This document shows positions 38,083 to 47,107 of a stretch of 56,489 nucleotides of DNA, in pieces. Origin of the DNA: Gammaproteobacteria bacterium (GTDB lineage Bacteria > Pseudomonadota > Gammaproteobacteria > Pseudomonadales > Pseudohongiellaceae); contig PCCP01000029.1 in the NCBI GenBank assembly GCA_002731775.1, forward strand, positions 24,041 through 80,529, read 5' to 3'. Under the pieces are notes generated by a model. It saw only the letters and a list, made by a program, of their open reading frames with translations, ran no database searches and was not told the DNA's origin. The first letter of the stretch is position 1. Each line of letters opens with the position of its first letter. Position numbers and translations under genes: made by a program.

Positions 38083-39231
38083 ATGAACATCAATAGAAAA
38101 AGACTTTCGATGGCAGTAGCGGCGGGTGCTGCTGGCTTCGTCAGTCCTGCTTCGGCAGATTTTGATCAATGGCGAATTAGTGAGGTATTCACTAATGCTG
38201 ATGCGGCTATTCAATATGTTGAATTGGAAACCACGGCCATGAATCAGGGTGATGTGGCCGGATTAGTATTAACTGCAATAAATGCTGATGGTCAACAGCA
38301 AAACATTGCGACGCTGATGAGCGATCTGAGCGGAGATACCAGTAATCGGAATCTGCTGATTGCCACTGAGTCATTCGCCGAATTAACCGGCTTGAATCCG
38401 GATCTGCTGGTGCCCGATGGCTTTCTCTTCACCGAAGGCGGATCCATTAATTTCGCCAATGGCACCGCCATCATCGAATATGCTGCCAGGCAATTGCCCA
38501 AGAATGGGGTTCAGTCGATCGATGGCAACGGCGCAGCTATAAGTCCCGGGCCGACGAATTTCGCCGGTCTTTCGGCGACGCTGTCAGTCGAGACCAATGC
38601 CAGCTTCGACGCTGCCGCCTCGGTTGTGGTTCTACCGGTGGTGGATGTGCCGGGTATCGGATTGGCCAGGGTGAGCTTCGATGTCAGTCTGGCCAGTTTG
38701 GAGTTTGCCTTGCGCAATGATTTTTACATATATACTGCTGGAATACTGGCCGGTAACACCCCGGCACAGCTCCAGGCAGGCGGCATTCTTTACACGCCCA
38801 GACTCGTGGTTGCTAACGAGCTATTTGAATTTAATCTGAGTCTGTTAAGTGACGACCCCGTTGTTTTTGGGAATCCGGTCGTCCTCAGTGTCAGCAATCT
38901 GCTCCCGCTACCTGAAGCGGAACCCGAACCAACACCGGAACCCACGCCGGAACCCACACCAGACCCAGAGCCCGAACCATCGGGATTGCAGTTGAGCATC
39001 GATCGCGGACAGCTGAGCTATCAGTCACTGTGTGCAGTATGTCATGGAGTTACAGGTACGGGGTTTAGCGCGCCAGCCTTGACCACCAGTATTTTCAACA
39101 CGTTTACGGCCTTGCGACAGAAAACCGATTCGACCATGCCGCCGGGCAATGCGACTGCCTGCACAGATACCGGTTCATCGACCTGTGCTACAGATGTCGC
39201 AAATTTCATGTTGAATGTATTCCAGAATTAA
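38083..39231 (+). CDS. Exported protein with Pro-Glu linker and C-terminal cytochrome c domain
   Basis: A 382-residue secreted protein. A signal peptide covers 1-25 (ending SPASA). An N-terminal domain of about 250 residues begins [23 protein letters not shown], resembling the lamin-tail-like or beta-sandwich domains of exported marine proteins. A Pro-Glu-Thr linker runs at about 277-300, then a short cytochrome c domain with one haem site CAVCH at 317-321 and Met352 in STMPPGN as likely axial ligand, plus a Cys pair at 360 and 368. It is likely a periplasmic or surface redox protein. It is monocistronic, divergent from leuS. Confidence 0.78.
   Translation: MNINRKRLSMAVAAGAAGFVSPASADFDQWRISEVFTNADAAIQYVELETTAMNQGDVAGLVLTAINADGQQQNIATLMSDLSGDTSNRNLLIATESFAELTGLNPDLLVPDGFLFTEGGSINFANGTAIIEYAARQLPKNGVQSIDGNGAAISPGPTNFAGLSATLSVETNASFDAAASVVVLPVVDVPGIGLARVSFDVSLASLEFALRNDFYIYTAGILAGNTPAQLQAGGILYTPRLVVANELFEFNLSLLSDDPVVFGNPVVLSVSNLLPLPEAEPEPTPEPTPEPTPDPEPEPSGLQLSIDRGQLSYQSLCAVCHGVTGTGFSAPALTTSIFNTFTALRQKTDSTMPPGNATACTDTGSSTCATDVANFMLNVFQN
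38920..38979 (+). repeat. Short in-frame repeat coding a Pro-Glu/Thr linker
   Basis: About five tandem copies of a degenerate 12-base unit encode the [19 protein letters not shown] linker of the cytochrome c fusion. It is an acidic, extended spacer between two domains. Slippage could change its length between strains. Confidence 0.75.
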
Positions 39232-39233
39232 TT

Positions 39234-39308
39234 CTCACCGCGCAGGCCAATTGCTGGCGGCTATTAAATTGGCTCCAGGTATTGAGTTTACAGCCTTGCC
39301 GCGGTGAG
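39234..39308. terminator. Nested inverted repeats between convergent genes
   Basis: CTCACCGCG (39234-39242) pairs perfectly with CGCGGTGAG (39300-39308); inside it GCCAAT (39246-39251) pairs with ATTGGC (39268-39273). It starts 3 bases after the cytochrome stop and ends 79 bases before the corC stop. It is probably a two-way terminator or a structured 3' end. There is no T tract, so this is tentative. Confidence 0.35.
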
Positions 39309-39387
39309 TCCTGGGCGTAGCACTGGAATGTCATCAGGCAGAAACAGGCGCTTGGCCAACGCAAACCCGGATTATTTTCTGCCCATA

Positions 39388-40227
39388 TTATGTTGTAGTG
39401 ACCTTAATTAACTTGATCTGGCGGCTATCTGCATTGAGTATTGTGACCAGGAATGGGCCTATGTGCAGGGTTTCTCCCCGTTCCGGGATACGCCCAAACT
39501 GTTGTAAGACCAGGCCGCCCACCGTCGTAAACTCCTGATCACTAAAATTGGTTTTAAAATATTCATTAAATTCATCAACTGGTGTTATCGCCTTGACGAT
39601 GTGATTCCCTTCATCAAATTTTTTGATGTAGCTTTCATCGTCAACATCGTATTCATCCTCTATTTCACCTACGATCTGTTCCAGTACATCTTCGATGGTG
39701 ACCGCGCCGCTGACACTGCCGTACTCATCAATCACGATAGCCATATGATGCCTGGTTTCGCGAAATTCCTTAAGTAAGACGTTCAGGCGCTTGCTTTCGG
39801 GCACGAAGGTGGCCGGCCTGACCACATCCTTGATATCAAATTTTCCTTTACTGCCACCCAGGCTCAGGGGTAGCAAATCTTTAGCCAACAGAATTCCCAT
39901 CACATTGTCGACGTTGTCACCGACGACAGGAAATCTCGAATGGGAAGCTTCTATGACCAGTTCGATGATCTCTTTGGCCGGCAGATTGGCGGCGACGGTC
40001 ACAACTTGGGATCGGGGGATCATGATGTCCCGTACCTGCATGCTCGAGACTTGCAGGGCCCCCTCGATAATGCTCAATGCATCGGCATCGAGTACCTTGT
40101 CCTGTTCTGCATTGCGCAGTAGCTCTAGCAGGCTTTTAGTGTCGGTGGGTTCGTCAGAAAAGAGCTGTGTAATTTTATCGATCCAGGATCTAGGTCTTGG
40201 ATTAATGCTGGATTGATCGTCAGTCAT
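39388..40227 (-). CDS. corC: CorC/HlyC-family protein with CBS domains
   Basis: A 279-residue soluble CorC. After a short N-terminus, a CBS pair begins MQVRDIMIPRSQVVTVA and continues MAIVIDEYGSVSGAVTIED, with a C-terminal CorC/HlyC domain (DEFNEYFKTNFSDQEFTTVGGLV). It is linked to magnesium and cobalt efflux. It lies 29 bases after ybeY and completes phoH-ybeY-corC. The lnt gene, which I would expect next, is absent here. Confidence 0.92.
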   Translation of the reverse strand: MTDDQSSINPRPRSWIDKITQLFSDEPTDTKSLLELLRNAEQDKVLDADALSIIEGALQVSSMQVRDIMIPRSQVVTVAANLPAKEIIELVIEASHSRFPVVGDNVDNVMGILLAKDLLPLSLGGSKGKFDIKDVVRPATFVPESKRLNVLLKEFRETRHHMAIVIDEYGSVSGAVTIEDVLEQIVGEIEDEYDVDDESYIKKFDEGNHIVKAITPVDEFNEYFKTNFSDQEFTTVGGLVLQQFGRIPERGETLHIGPFLVTILNADSRQIKLIKVTTT

Positions 40228-40256
40228 GCTATGGACTCTCTAGCGGCTCCTTCAAT

Positions 40257-40730
40257 TTACACTACCAAATATGGGTTTGGGATACCAAGTCTTTCAAGTG
40301 CTTTTATTTCCAGTGCTTCCATGACTTCCCCGCCGCCCCGGTGCTGATGATCATAAGCCAGCAGGTGTAGGAGACCGTGTATAAGCAGGTGTGCCCAATG
40401 GGAAGCGAGTGATTTATCCTGCGAATCGGCTTCCTCGGCGACTATTTCCGGACATAGAACGATGTCTCCCAGCGGTTCGAATTCGAGCAGGGAACTGATG
40501 TTACCGGGGATGTTTGCAGGGAATGACAGCACATTGCTCGCAGAGTTTTTACCACGATATTGATTGTTAATGGCAGTAGATTCCGACTCATCGACGAAGC
40601 GGACGCTGACCACGTAGTGACCATGTTTGTCGGCGCACGCCAAAGCGGCATTGATCCAGGTTTCACAAAGGCTCTCATCCGGTAGCCAGTCAGCAATAGC
40701 ATCGCCGCTGAGTTCAACTTTCGCGTTCAT
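40257..40730 (-). CDS. ybeY: Endoribonuclease YbeY
   Basis: A 157-residue metal-dependent endoribonuclease for 16S rRNA 3' maturation and ribosome quality control. The zinc motif is HLLIHGLLHLLAYDHQH, with the His-x3-His-x5-His spacing, and NQYRGKNSASNVLSF precedes it, matching the RxxDxxTDVLSF-type strand. It overlaps phoH by 17 bases, as is usual for this pair. Confidence 0.94.
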   Translation of the reverse strand: MNAKVELSGDAIADWLPDESLCETWINAALACADKHGHYVVSVRFVDESESTAINNQYRGKNSASNVLSFPANIPGNISSLLEFEPLGDIVLCPEIVAEEADSQDKSLASHWAHLLIHGLLHLLAYDHQHRGGGEVMEALEIKALERLGIPNPYLVV

Positions 40731-41730
40731 TGAGTTGCGAGGTTTCTTGACCGCTTAGTTGAGACACAGAGTTTCGATCGAACTCGTCATAGGCTTCGAC
40801 AATTCTTTGTACCAGGCGGTGTCGCACAACATCCCTGGCATTGAAATAGGTAAAGCTGATTTCATTGATGCCAGCCAATACCTTGATTACATGTACGAGC
40901 CCGGATCTTTCTCCCTTTGGTAAATCGATCTGGGTGATGTCGCCGGTAATCACGGCGGTAGAACCAGATCCTATGCGGGTCAGAAACATCTTCATCTGCG
41001 TTGCGGTGGTATTCTGGCTCTCGTCGAGAATAATAAATGCGTTATTGAGAGTTCTCCCCCGCATATAGGCCAGGGGCGCCACCTCGATGATATTCTTTTC
41101 GATCAAACGCGCTACTTTATCGAAGCCCAGCATTTCGTATAGGGCATCATAGAGGGGGCGTAAATACGGATCTATTTTCTGGGTCAAATCGCCGGGCAGG
41201 AAACCCAGTTTTTCACCGGCTTCCACCGCCGGTCGCACCAGCAATATACGATCAACCTGATTCCTGATCAGTGCCGCTACGGCGCAAGCCACTGCCAGGT
41301 ATGTTTTACCGGTGCCAGCGGGACCGACTCCGAAATTGATGTCATGGTGGTGAATGCTGACTACATACTCTTGCTGATGTCTGCTGCGTGGTTTAATGAG
41401 TGTTTTCGGGGTCTTGATGGAACCACCGCTGTCGCCTTGCTGCGTAGACATTTCTTCGCCATGTTTCAATTCCTGTAAGGCGAGATGGACCAGGTGCGGG
41501 CTCAGCAGATGGGACTGGGCGGTGCCTGCATAGAGGGATTCCAGCAGCAGGCTTGCCGCAACCACCACTGTTTCGGTTCCGGACAGCTGAAAAATATTCC
41601 CCCTTTGCTGAATACTTAAGCCCAGAAAGGCTTCTATTTGATGGATGTGTTCATTGAGGCGCCCGCAGAGGTTGGATAAACGCTGAGTGCTATCGGGCAT
41701 TAGTGTCAAACTAAGGGTATGAGTTGTCAT
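40714..41730 (-). CDS. ybeZ: PhoH-family ATPase YbeZ
   Basis: A 338-residue PhoH-like ATPase, partner of YbeY in RNA processing. Walker A is GPAGTGKTYLAVA and Walker B is FIILDESQNT. The N-terminal part carries the KH-like region. It is first in ybeZ-ybeY-corC and overlaps ybeY by 17 bases. The 102 bases between it and miaB suggest a separate or internal promoter. Confidence 0.94.
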   Translation of the reverse strand: MTTHTLSLTLMPDSTQRLSNLCGRLNEHIHQIEAFLGLSIQQRGNIFQLSGTETVVVAASLLLESLYAGTAQSHLLSPHLVHLALQELKHGEEMSTQQGDSGGSIKTPKTLIKPRSRHQQEYVVSIHHHDINFGVGPAGTGKTYLAVACAVAALIRNQVDRILLVRPAVEAGEKLGFLPGDLTQKIDPYLRPLYDALYEMLGFDKVARLIEKNIIEVAPLAYMRGRTLNNAFIILDESQNTTATQMKMFLTRIGSGSTAVITGDITQIDLPKGERSGLVHVIKVLAGINEISFTYFNARDVVRHRLVQRIVEAYDEFDRNSVSQLSGQETSQLNERES

Positions 41731-41832
41731 GCAGTGAATTAATACACTCTCTTTTCTGGGATTCCCGCCAGTATAGCAAGCTATCGGAAATTTGTGCCAC
41801 TAGCTTCCGGAACAAAGCTGCGAAAGCACTCT

Positions 41833-43188
41833 CTAGAGGCTCCCCAGTAGTGAATTGGGCATTGCATCGGTTATTCTGACCGTGGCAAATTTCCCAATTA
41901 GTGCCTGCTCGTCGCTGCGGAAATTCACCACTCGATTATTCTCGGTACGGCCCTGCAAGTCAGATGCACTTTTTTTGGATTGGCCGGTAATTAAAATTCG
42001 CTGCCGCGTGCCTATCATGGACTCGCTAATCCTCGCGGCTTGCCGGGTGAGTTCAGACTGTAGCGTGGCCAGACGGTGTTTTTTCTCAAGTTTCGGGGTT
42101 GCATCAGCCAGTTCGGCGGCGGGGGTGCCGGGTCTGGCACTGTAGATAAAGCTGAAGGACGTATCGAAGTCGATCTCTTGGATCAGGTTCATGGTGTCCT
42201 CGAAATCGCTGTTGGTTTCACCCGGAAAACCGACGATGAAATCTGAGGACAGGCTGATAAGCGGCCGGTTCGCGCGTATCTTGCGGATGATCGACTTGTA
42301 TTCCAGCGTGGTGTAGCCCCTCTTCATGGCCGCCAGGATACGATCAGATCCACTCTGGACCGGTAAATGCAGATGATTGACAAGTTCCGGGACGCTGGCG
42401 TAAACATCGATAAGATTTTGCGAAAATTCCACCGGATGTGAGGTGGTAAAACGAACGCGTTCAATGCCGTCGACACAGGCCACGTAATTTATCAGCATGG
42501 CAAGATCGATGACGGCTCCCTCGTGATTCAAGCCTCTATAGGCGTTCACGGTTTGACCCAGCAGATTAATTTCCCGAACACCCTGCGCCGCCAAATGTAC
42601 CGCCTCCGCCAACACATCATCTAAGCCCCGGCTGACTTCTTCACCGCGGGTGTAAGGCACAACACAAAAACTGCAATATTTGCTGCAGCCTTCCATGATC
42701 GTTAGAAAGGCCTGGCAGGAACTGGATTCTGGTTGTGGCAGGTGGTCAAATTTTTCAATTTCGGGGAAACTGATATCGACAACAGGTTTTCCCGGGCGTG
42801 CACTAGCGAGCATTTCTGGCAGCTTGTGGAGCGTTTGTGGTCCGAAGATCACATCCACATAAGGTGCGCGCTTGCCGATAGCAGCACCTTCCTGGCTTGC
42901 CACACAGCCGCCAACGGCGATTTTCAGATCAGGATTGCTCAACTTTAAACTTCTCCAGCGACCCAACTGGTGGAATACTTTCTCTTGTGCTTTTTCCCGG
43001 ATGGAGCAGGTGTTCAACAGCAACAGATCGGCTTCGGCGGGATCTGTCACCAGTTTCACACCATGGCTTGCTTTCAGCAGATCAAGAATACGAGCCGAAT
43101 CGTACTCGTTCATTTGGCAACCATGGGTCTTGATGAAGACCTTCTTCGGTTTGCCCGTTTGCTGGATCGTGTTTTGCTTGGCATTCAC
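41833..43188 (-). CDS. miaB: tRNA-2-methylthio-N6-dimethylallyladenosine synthase MiaB
   Basis: A 451-residue radical-SAM methylthiotransferase that modifies A37 of tRNAs. The auxiliary cluster cysteines are in [21 protein letters not shown] and GGCVASQE; the SAM cluster is CSKYCSFC; a TRAM domain ends the protein. It is the first gene transcribed in this reverse block, with phoH after it. DUF1820 diverges upstream, and the 247 bases between them hold no other gene. Confidence 0.96.
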   Translation of the reverse strand: MNAKQNTIQQTGKPKKVFIKTHGCQMNEYDSARILDLLKASHGVKLVTDPAEADLLLLNTCSIREKAQEKVFHQLGRWRSLKLSNPDLKIAVGGCVASQEGAAIGKRAPYVDVIFGPQTLHKLPEMLASARPGKPVVDISFPEIEKFDHLPQPESSSCQAFLTIMEGCSKYCSFCVVPYTRGEEVSRGLDDVLAEAVHLAAQGVREINLLGQTVNAYRGLNHEGAVIDLAMLINYVACVDGIERVRFTTSHPVEFSQNLIDVYASVPELVNHLHLPVQSGSDRILAAMKRGYTTLEYKSIIRKIRANRPLISLSSDFIVGFPGETNSDFEDTMNLIQEIDFDTSFSFIYSARPGTPAAELADATPKLEKKHRLATLQSELTRQAARISESMIGTRQRILITGQSKKSASDLQGRTENNRVVNFRSDEQALIGKFATVRITDAMPNSLLGSL

Positions 43189-43435
43189 TGCTATTGTCCA
43201 TTGCGGTATCGCACAGGCCGCAAATGAGCGCCTGGGCTAGCCGAGCTAAAAGGGGTGCGAATTATAACAACAACAGCAACGGTGCGAGTACTAGATTTGT
43301 GGCTCAGGGGCTTGAAAAACATCGTATTAGCCTGATATTACGTTTACTCTTGCGGTTGTGATCGGGCTCCAGGCTAAATCTGGGGCTCGATGCTGACGCA
43401 GTCGAAATGTGTGTGATTATAAGAGATTGATTTTA

Positions 43436-43771
43436 ATGCGAAATTCCTCGGAAATATACAAGATTACCTTTCTTAACAAGGGCAAGGTCTACGAAGTATT
43501 TGCCAAACAGGTTTATCAGAGCGATCTCTACGGATTTATTGAAATCGAAGACTTTGTTTTCGATGAACGCTCGCAGGTCGTGGTTGACCCCAGCGAAGAG
43601 AAGCTAAAAGCAGAATTCAGTGGTGTTAAACGCAGTTTTATTCCCATCCAGGCCGTAATCCGCATCGATGAAGTGGAGAAGAGTGGTACCGGTAAAATTT
43701 CTAGCGGTGACAACATAACGCCATTCCCGGTTTCACTCGTCGGTGGCAAAGCAGATACCAAAGATTCCTGA
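43436..43771 (+). CDS. DUF1820 family protein
   Basis: A 111-residue cytosolic protein of DUF1820, with the signature YKITFLNKGKVYEVFAKQVY and the IEDFVFDERSQVVVDPSEEKL segment. ATG 43436 follows AAGAGA by about 9 bases and is preferred to an upstream in-frame start at 43409. Function is unknown; it is often a neighbour of miaB in pseudomonads, as here. Confidence 0.87.
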   Translation: MRNSSEIYKITFLNKGKVYEVFAKQVYQSDLYGFIEIEDFVFDERSQVVVDPSEEKLKAEFSGVKRSFIPIQAVIRIDEVEKSGTGKISSGDNITPFPVSLVGGKADTKDS

Positions 43772-43839
43772 TTTTTAGATCGGGCTGTTGACGCGCGCGA
43801 TTGTTCGCAAACGGGCGCCATTATTCACAGGAGCCCTAG

Positions 43840-44829
43840 ATGGAAACCTCAGTCCATCCGTATTCCGAACTAACTCCGGTAAAGGTACTCGAGGCTGTCG
43901 AAAGCCTGGGCTATGAAGCCGACGCCAGGGTGTTTGCTCTGAATAGTTATGAGAATCGTGTCTATCAGGTGGGTCTGAGAGATGGCTCATATATTATTGC
44001 AAAATTCTATAGACCTGGCCGTTGGAGCCAGGATCAGATTCTTGAAGAACACAGTTTTGCCCGGGAGCTTTCCGAGTTGGAGATACCTGTAGTCGCTCCG
44101 ATGGAATTTGCACAGCAGCAGACACTGGTGCAATTTGAAGCTTTCCAGCTTGCAATCTTTCCCCAATGCATCGGTAGAGCACCGGAACTGGATCAGCTGG
44201 ACAACCTATTGCTAATGGGCAGATTCATAGGCAGGATTCATGCAGTGGGCGCCATGAATCACTTCTTGCATCGCGTTAGCCTGTCAGTAGATAGATTGGC
44301 AAGCGAAAGCAGGTCATTTCTTCTAAAGAATGATTTTCTGCCTGCTGATCTTGTCAAGGTCTACGAAGCTTTGTCAGCGGATCTGATAGAAACTATCGAA
44401 TCGAGATTCGATGAGCATGGTGAAATACAGACTCTGCGCATACACGGCGATTGCCATCCCGGCAATGTATTGTGGCGAAACGATACTCCGCACTTTGTGG
44501 ATTTCGATGACGCCATGACCGGACCAGCGATTCAGGATCTATGGATGATGCTGTCGGGAGATCGCAATCAAAGACAGGCGCAGCTACTGGAGATTGTGGA
44601 AGGCTACAATGAATTTCATGATTTTCGGGCCGGTGAATTATTGCTGATAGAATCCCTGCGCTGTTTAAGGCAGATGCATTACAGCGCCTGGCTGGCGCGA
44701 CGCTGGCAGGATCCCGCCTTTCCCCTCAGCTTCCCCTGGTTTAACACCGAGCGCTATTGGGCGGAGCATATTCTCGAGTTGAGAGAGCAACGCGCCATCC
44801 TGGATGAGCCACCGTTGCAACTGGTTTAA
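43840..44829 (+). CDS. srkA: Stress response kinase A (YihE/SrkA)
   Basis: A 329-residue aminoglycoside-phosphotransferase-fold Ser/Thr kinase. It has the nucleotide-lobe segment NSYENRVYQVGL, the lysine in YIIAKFYRPGRWS, the catalytic loop LRIHGDCHPGNVLW with catalytic Asp and Asn, and the metal-binding HFVDFDDAMTGPAIQDLW. In E. coli SrkA counters MazF-related and oxidative stress death. It converges with apbE. Confidence 0.92.
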   Translation: METSVHPYSELTPVKVLEAVESLGYEADARVFALNSYENRVYQVGLRDGSYIIAKFYRPGRWSQDQILEEHSFARELSELEIPVVAPMEFAQQQTLVQFEAFQLAIFPQCIGRAPELDQLDNLLLMGRFIGRIHAVGAMNHFLHRVSLSVDRLASESRSFLLKNDFLPADLVKVYEALSADLIETIESRFDEHGEIQTLRIHGDCHPGNVLWRNDTPHFVDFDDAMTGPAIQDLWMMLSGDRNQRQAQLLEIVEGYNEFHDFRAGELLLIESLRCLRQMHYSAWLARRWQDPAFPLSFPWFNTERYWAEHILELREQRAILDEPPLQLV

Positions 44830-44887
44830 TCCGGGTATCATCTGATCAGGCTTCCAATCGCGTTGGTCTGCGCGACGGCCACGGATC

Positions 44888-44927
44888 AGGGCGATTGCCT
44901 GCTGCCAGGTTCGCTGCCTGGCGCCCT
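44888..44927. terminator. Possible terminator between srkA and apbE
   Basis: Convergent-gene hairpin: GCCAGG (44904-44909) pairs with CCTGGC (44917-44922) around a 7-base loop, extended by AGGGC (44888-44892) with GCCCT (44923-44927). No T run follows, and it abuts the apbE stop codon. Confidence 0.4.
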
Positions 44928-45829
44928 TACTTCAAGCCGACGCCGGAAATCTTCTCGTCGCTGTCCATATAAACATGGGACAGACCGGATTCCTGCAACC
45001 AGGAAATCGCCTCATCCTTTGCCTTCAGCATGGCAATGGTAGCCACGGAGCCAGCAACTGTGCACAGGTTCGCGGCCACGCTCACGGCTCTCAGACCGCT
45101 GCTGGGCCAGCCGGTTTTCGGGTTGAGAATATGACTATAACGTTTACCTTCATGCATAAAGAATCTCTCGTAGTCCCCACTGGAAGCCAGGCCGCCATTG
45201 CGCAAGTCGATTTTCGCCATGAGGGATCGTTCCTCCTTGGGATTGGCGACACCGATGGTCCAGGCTTGTCCATCTGCTTGTGCACCGATAACAGCGAAGT
45301 CTCCACCGAGGTTAATCAGGCCGTGAGCGACTCCCAGCGATTTGCCTAATTTTGCGGCGGCATCGGCGGCATATTCCTTGACGATGCCGCCAAAATCTAT
45401 TTCCATATTCGCGGGCAATAGCAGGCGCGATTTGCGCCAGGATAATTTATTAAAGCCAACCAGCGGCAAGATTTCGTCAATCTCCTGTTGGCTGGGAACC
45501 CTGGCGCTTCTGAAGTCCCAGATTCGATTGAGCGCACCGGCGGTGACATCGAATAAACCTTCGCTCTGCTCGTAACAACTAAGTGCATGTCTGAACAGGG
45601 CCACAGTTTCCGAATCGATTCTTATTCCTAGGGACTGGCCGGCGGAATAATTTATGTCGGCAACAACATTGTCATTTCTATAACGCGAATATTTTCTTTC
45701 TAGTCGGCTGACTTCGGCAGTTATTTTCCGGACTATCCGTTTCGCATTTACCCGCGAGTCATCGTAAATTTGAATCTCACAATAGCTGCCCATGGCTTTG
45801 AAAGAAAAGCGTTTTAACGTGGGGTCCAT
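44927..45829 (-). CDS. apbE: ApbE-family FAD:protein FMN transferase, signal-less variant
   Basis: A 300-residue ApbE-family protein, which normally transfers FMN from FAD to a Ser/Thr of target proteins. Conserved parts: FKAMGSYCEIQIYDD, VTAGALNRIWDF, IDFGGIVKEYAAD (usual Lys kept, the following Gly replaced by Glu) and YSHILNPKTGWP with His233. Two features are odd. No signal peptide or lipobox precedes the domain, and an in-frame stop 21 bases upstream rules out a longer N-terminus. The C-terminal ADALAT-type metal motif reads AGSVAT, so the usual Asp is Gly260 while Thr264 stays. It ends the tlpA-DUF4266-DUF3570-apbE cassette, 36 bases after DUF3570. Confidence 0.85.
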   Translation of the reverse strand: MDPTLKRFSFKAMGSYCEIQIYDDSRVNAKRIVRKITAEVSRLERKYSRYRNDNVVADINYSAGQSLGIRIDSETVALFRHALSCYEQSEGLFDVTAGALNRIWDFRSARVPSQQEIDEILPLVGFNKLSWRKSRLLLPANMEIDFGGIVKEYAADAAAKLGKSLGVAHGLINLGGDFAVIGAQADGQAWTIGVANPKEERSLMAKIDLRNGGLASSGDYERFFMHEGKRYSHILNPKTGWPSSGLRAVSVAANLCTVAGSVATIAMLKAKDEAISWLQESGLSHVYMDSDEKISGVGLK

Positions 45830-45865
45830 TTTGTGTTTTTCTAATTTGGTTTATTGAAATTTGGA

Positions 45866-47050
45866 TTAGAAGGAATAATCGATACCGAAAGATATACGCT
45901 CATAGGTAACCAGTGCGGTACTCGGTTGTGATACTTCATGGGCGGAGTATTTTTCGTTGGCAATATAGCGTTCGGCGGTGAGTGTGGTAGTCCATTCCCC
46001 AAAATCCGCAACGAAGCTAATGCTACCACTGATCGCACCGAAAGCGGACAGGCGATAATCGCTGGACTGCGGTACGGTCAAGGGCTGGCTAAAGTCGTCG
46101 ATGTTAGTGAAAAAATCCGCCGCTGACTGGCTGTAATACCGCAGGGCCGGAATGAGCCGATAACTACGGCCAATGTTCTGGTGCCACGCTATGTCGAGAG
46201 TATGGGAGCTGATTCCAAAATCATCGTGATAGAGACGATAGTTGAGATGCAGGGCGGCGCCGGCGCTAGTAAAAAACCGTCGATAGGAAGTGGTCCAGGC
46301 GAGCAGGGTTTTATCTTCAGGCCGGACATCCCTCAACTTGTAGGGATCGCTCAGAAATCCGGACTGTTCGGTAATACTGAAACCGGATTGAATACTGGAG
46401 ACCTGGTTAATCAACTGGCTTACCGAGAAATAGGCAGACGCGCTGTTTTTGTGTTCATCACTGACCCGGTTAAACAGCTTGGCATCGGTGGGGGAGATAT
46501 CGTCGGATGAATAGCTTAATCCTGCCGACAACGTGGTGTTGTCATTATTGAAGTGGCGCTCGCCGCTCAAGCCTGCATAGGCTGCCCGATAGTCATCTTC
46601 CTCTGAGTAGCCAATATTTCCACTAATGCTGCCGTTTTCCAGATAATAGCTACCACCTACGGAAATTTCCGCGCGTCGATCGCGGATGCCACTGGCGCCA
46701 CTGAGGCTAACCACAGGATCGCCGTTGCTGCCGGCGAGTGTGAACCAGGGAGATGCACCACTTAAAGACTCGTAGTTGGCGTCGATACGTAGGGCCATAT
46801 TTCTGCCCACAGGAGTGATCAATTGGAATTGATGAACATCGATGTCATAGCGATCGAGGTCACCAAAAAGAACTTCTCTGCGGGAGAGATCGTCTTCTTT
46901 GTAATTGGAGATTTTATAGGAAAGTATACTTTCAACCGGCGGGGCGTCAGCCCCAGCGATACCAGGCAGCGCAAGGGCTGTGGTGGACAGTGCCAGCAGG
47001 CTGCGGGATCTGCTAATTTTCAGGCCACGCAGAGGTATTGAATAAATAAT
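45866..47050 (-). CDS. DUF3570 outer-membrane-type protein, apparent non-canonical start
   Basis: A DUF3570 protein, barrel-like, ending in FGIDYSF (terminal Phe, typical of outer-membrane barrels). ATG, GTG and TTG starts allow only TTG 46822 (318 residues), but the same frame stays open upstream to the DUF4266 stop at 47108 and encodes family-like sequence: a signal peptide (KISRSRSLLALSTTALALP, then GIAGADA) and ERY-type strand DLDRYDIDVHQFQ directly before LITPVG. So the real start is probably ATT 47050 or 47047, preceded by GGGAG at 6-9 bases, or CTG 47023. Full length is about 393 residues. Two SGAS motifs (46751-46762, 46691-46702) resemble ApbE targets. Function is unknown. Confidence 0.72.
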   Translation of the reverse strand: MIYSIPLRGLKISRSRSLLALSTTALALPGIAGADAPPVESILSYKISNYKEDDLSRREVLFGDLDRYDIDVHQFQLITPVGRNMALRIDANYESLSGASPWFTLAGSNGDPVVSLSGASGIRDRRAEISVGGSYYLENGSISGNIGYSEEDDYRAAYAGLSGERHFNNDNTTLSAGLSYSSDDISPTDAKLFNRVSDEHKNSASAYFSVSQLINQVSSIQSGFSITEQSGFLSDPYKLRDVRPEDKTLLAWTTSYRRFFTSAGAALHLNYRLYHDDFGISSHTLDIAWHQNIGRSYRLIPALRYYSQSAADFFTNIDDFSQPLTVPQSSDYRLSAFGAISGSISFVADFGEWTTTLTAERYIANEKYSAHEVSQPSTALVTYERISFGIDYSF

Positions 47051-47107
47051 TAGAGGCTCCCTGGGTCTGTTGTGGTCGTCTGTGAAGCAGCCTGGGCCGT
47101 CTCAGCC

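Noticed and set aside
37872..38093. A longer LeuS start at 38093.
   Set aside because: It adds 74 residues unlike any leucyl-tRNA synthetase and overlaps the start of the divergent cytochrome gene.
5584..47062. An 11-base string AGAGGCTCCCT at 5584, 21136 and 47052, with a near copy at 41835.
   Set aside because: In a 56-kb window, repeated 11-mers on both strands are expected often by chance, and the four sites share no position relative to genes.
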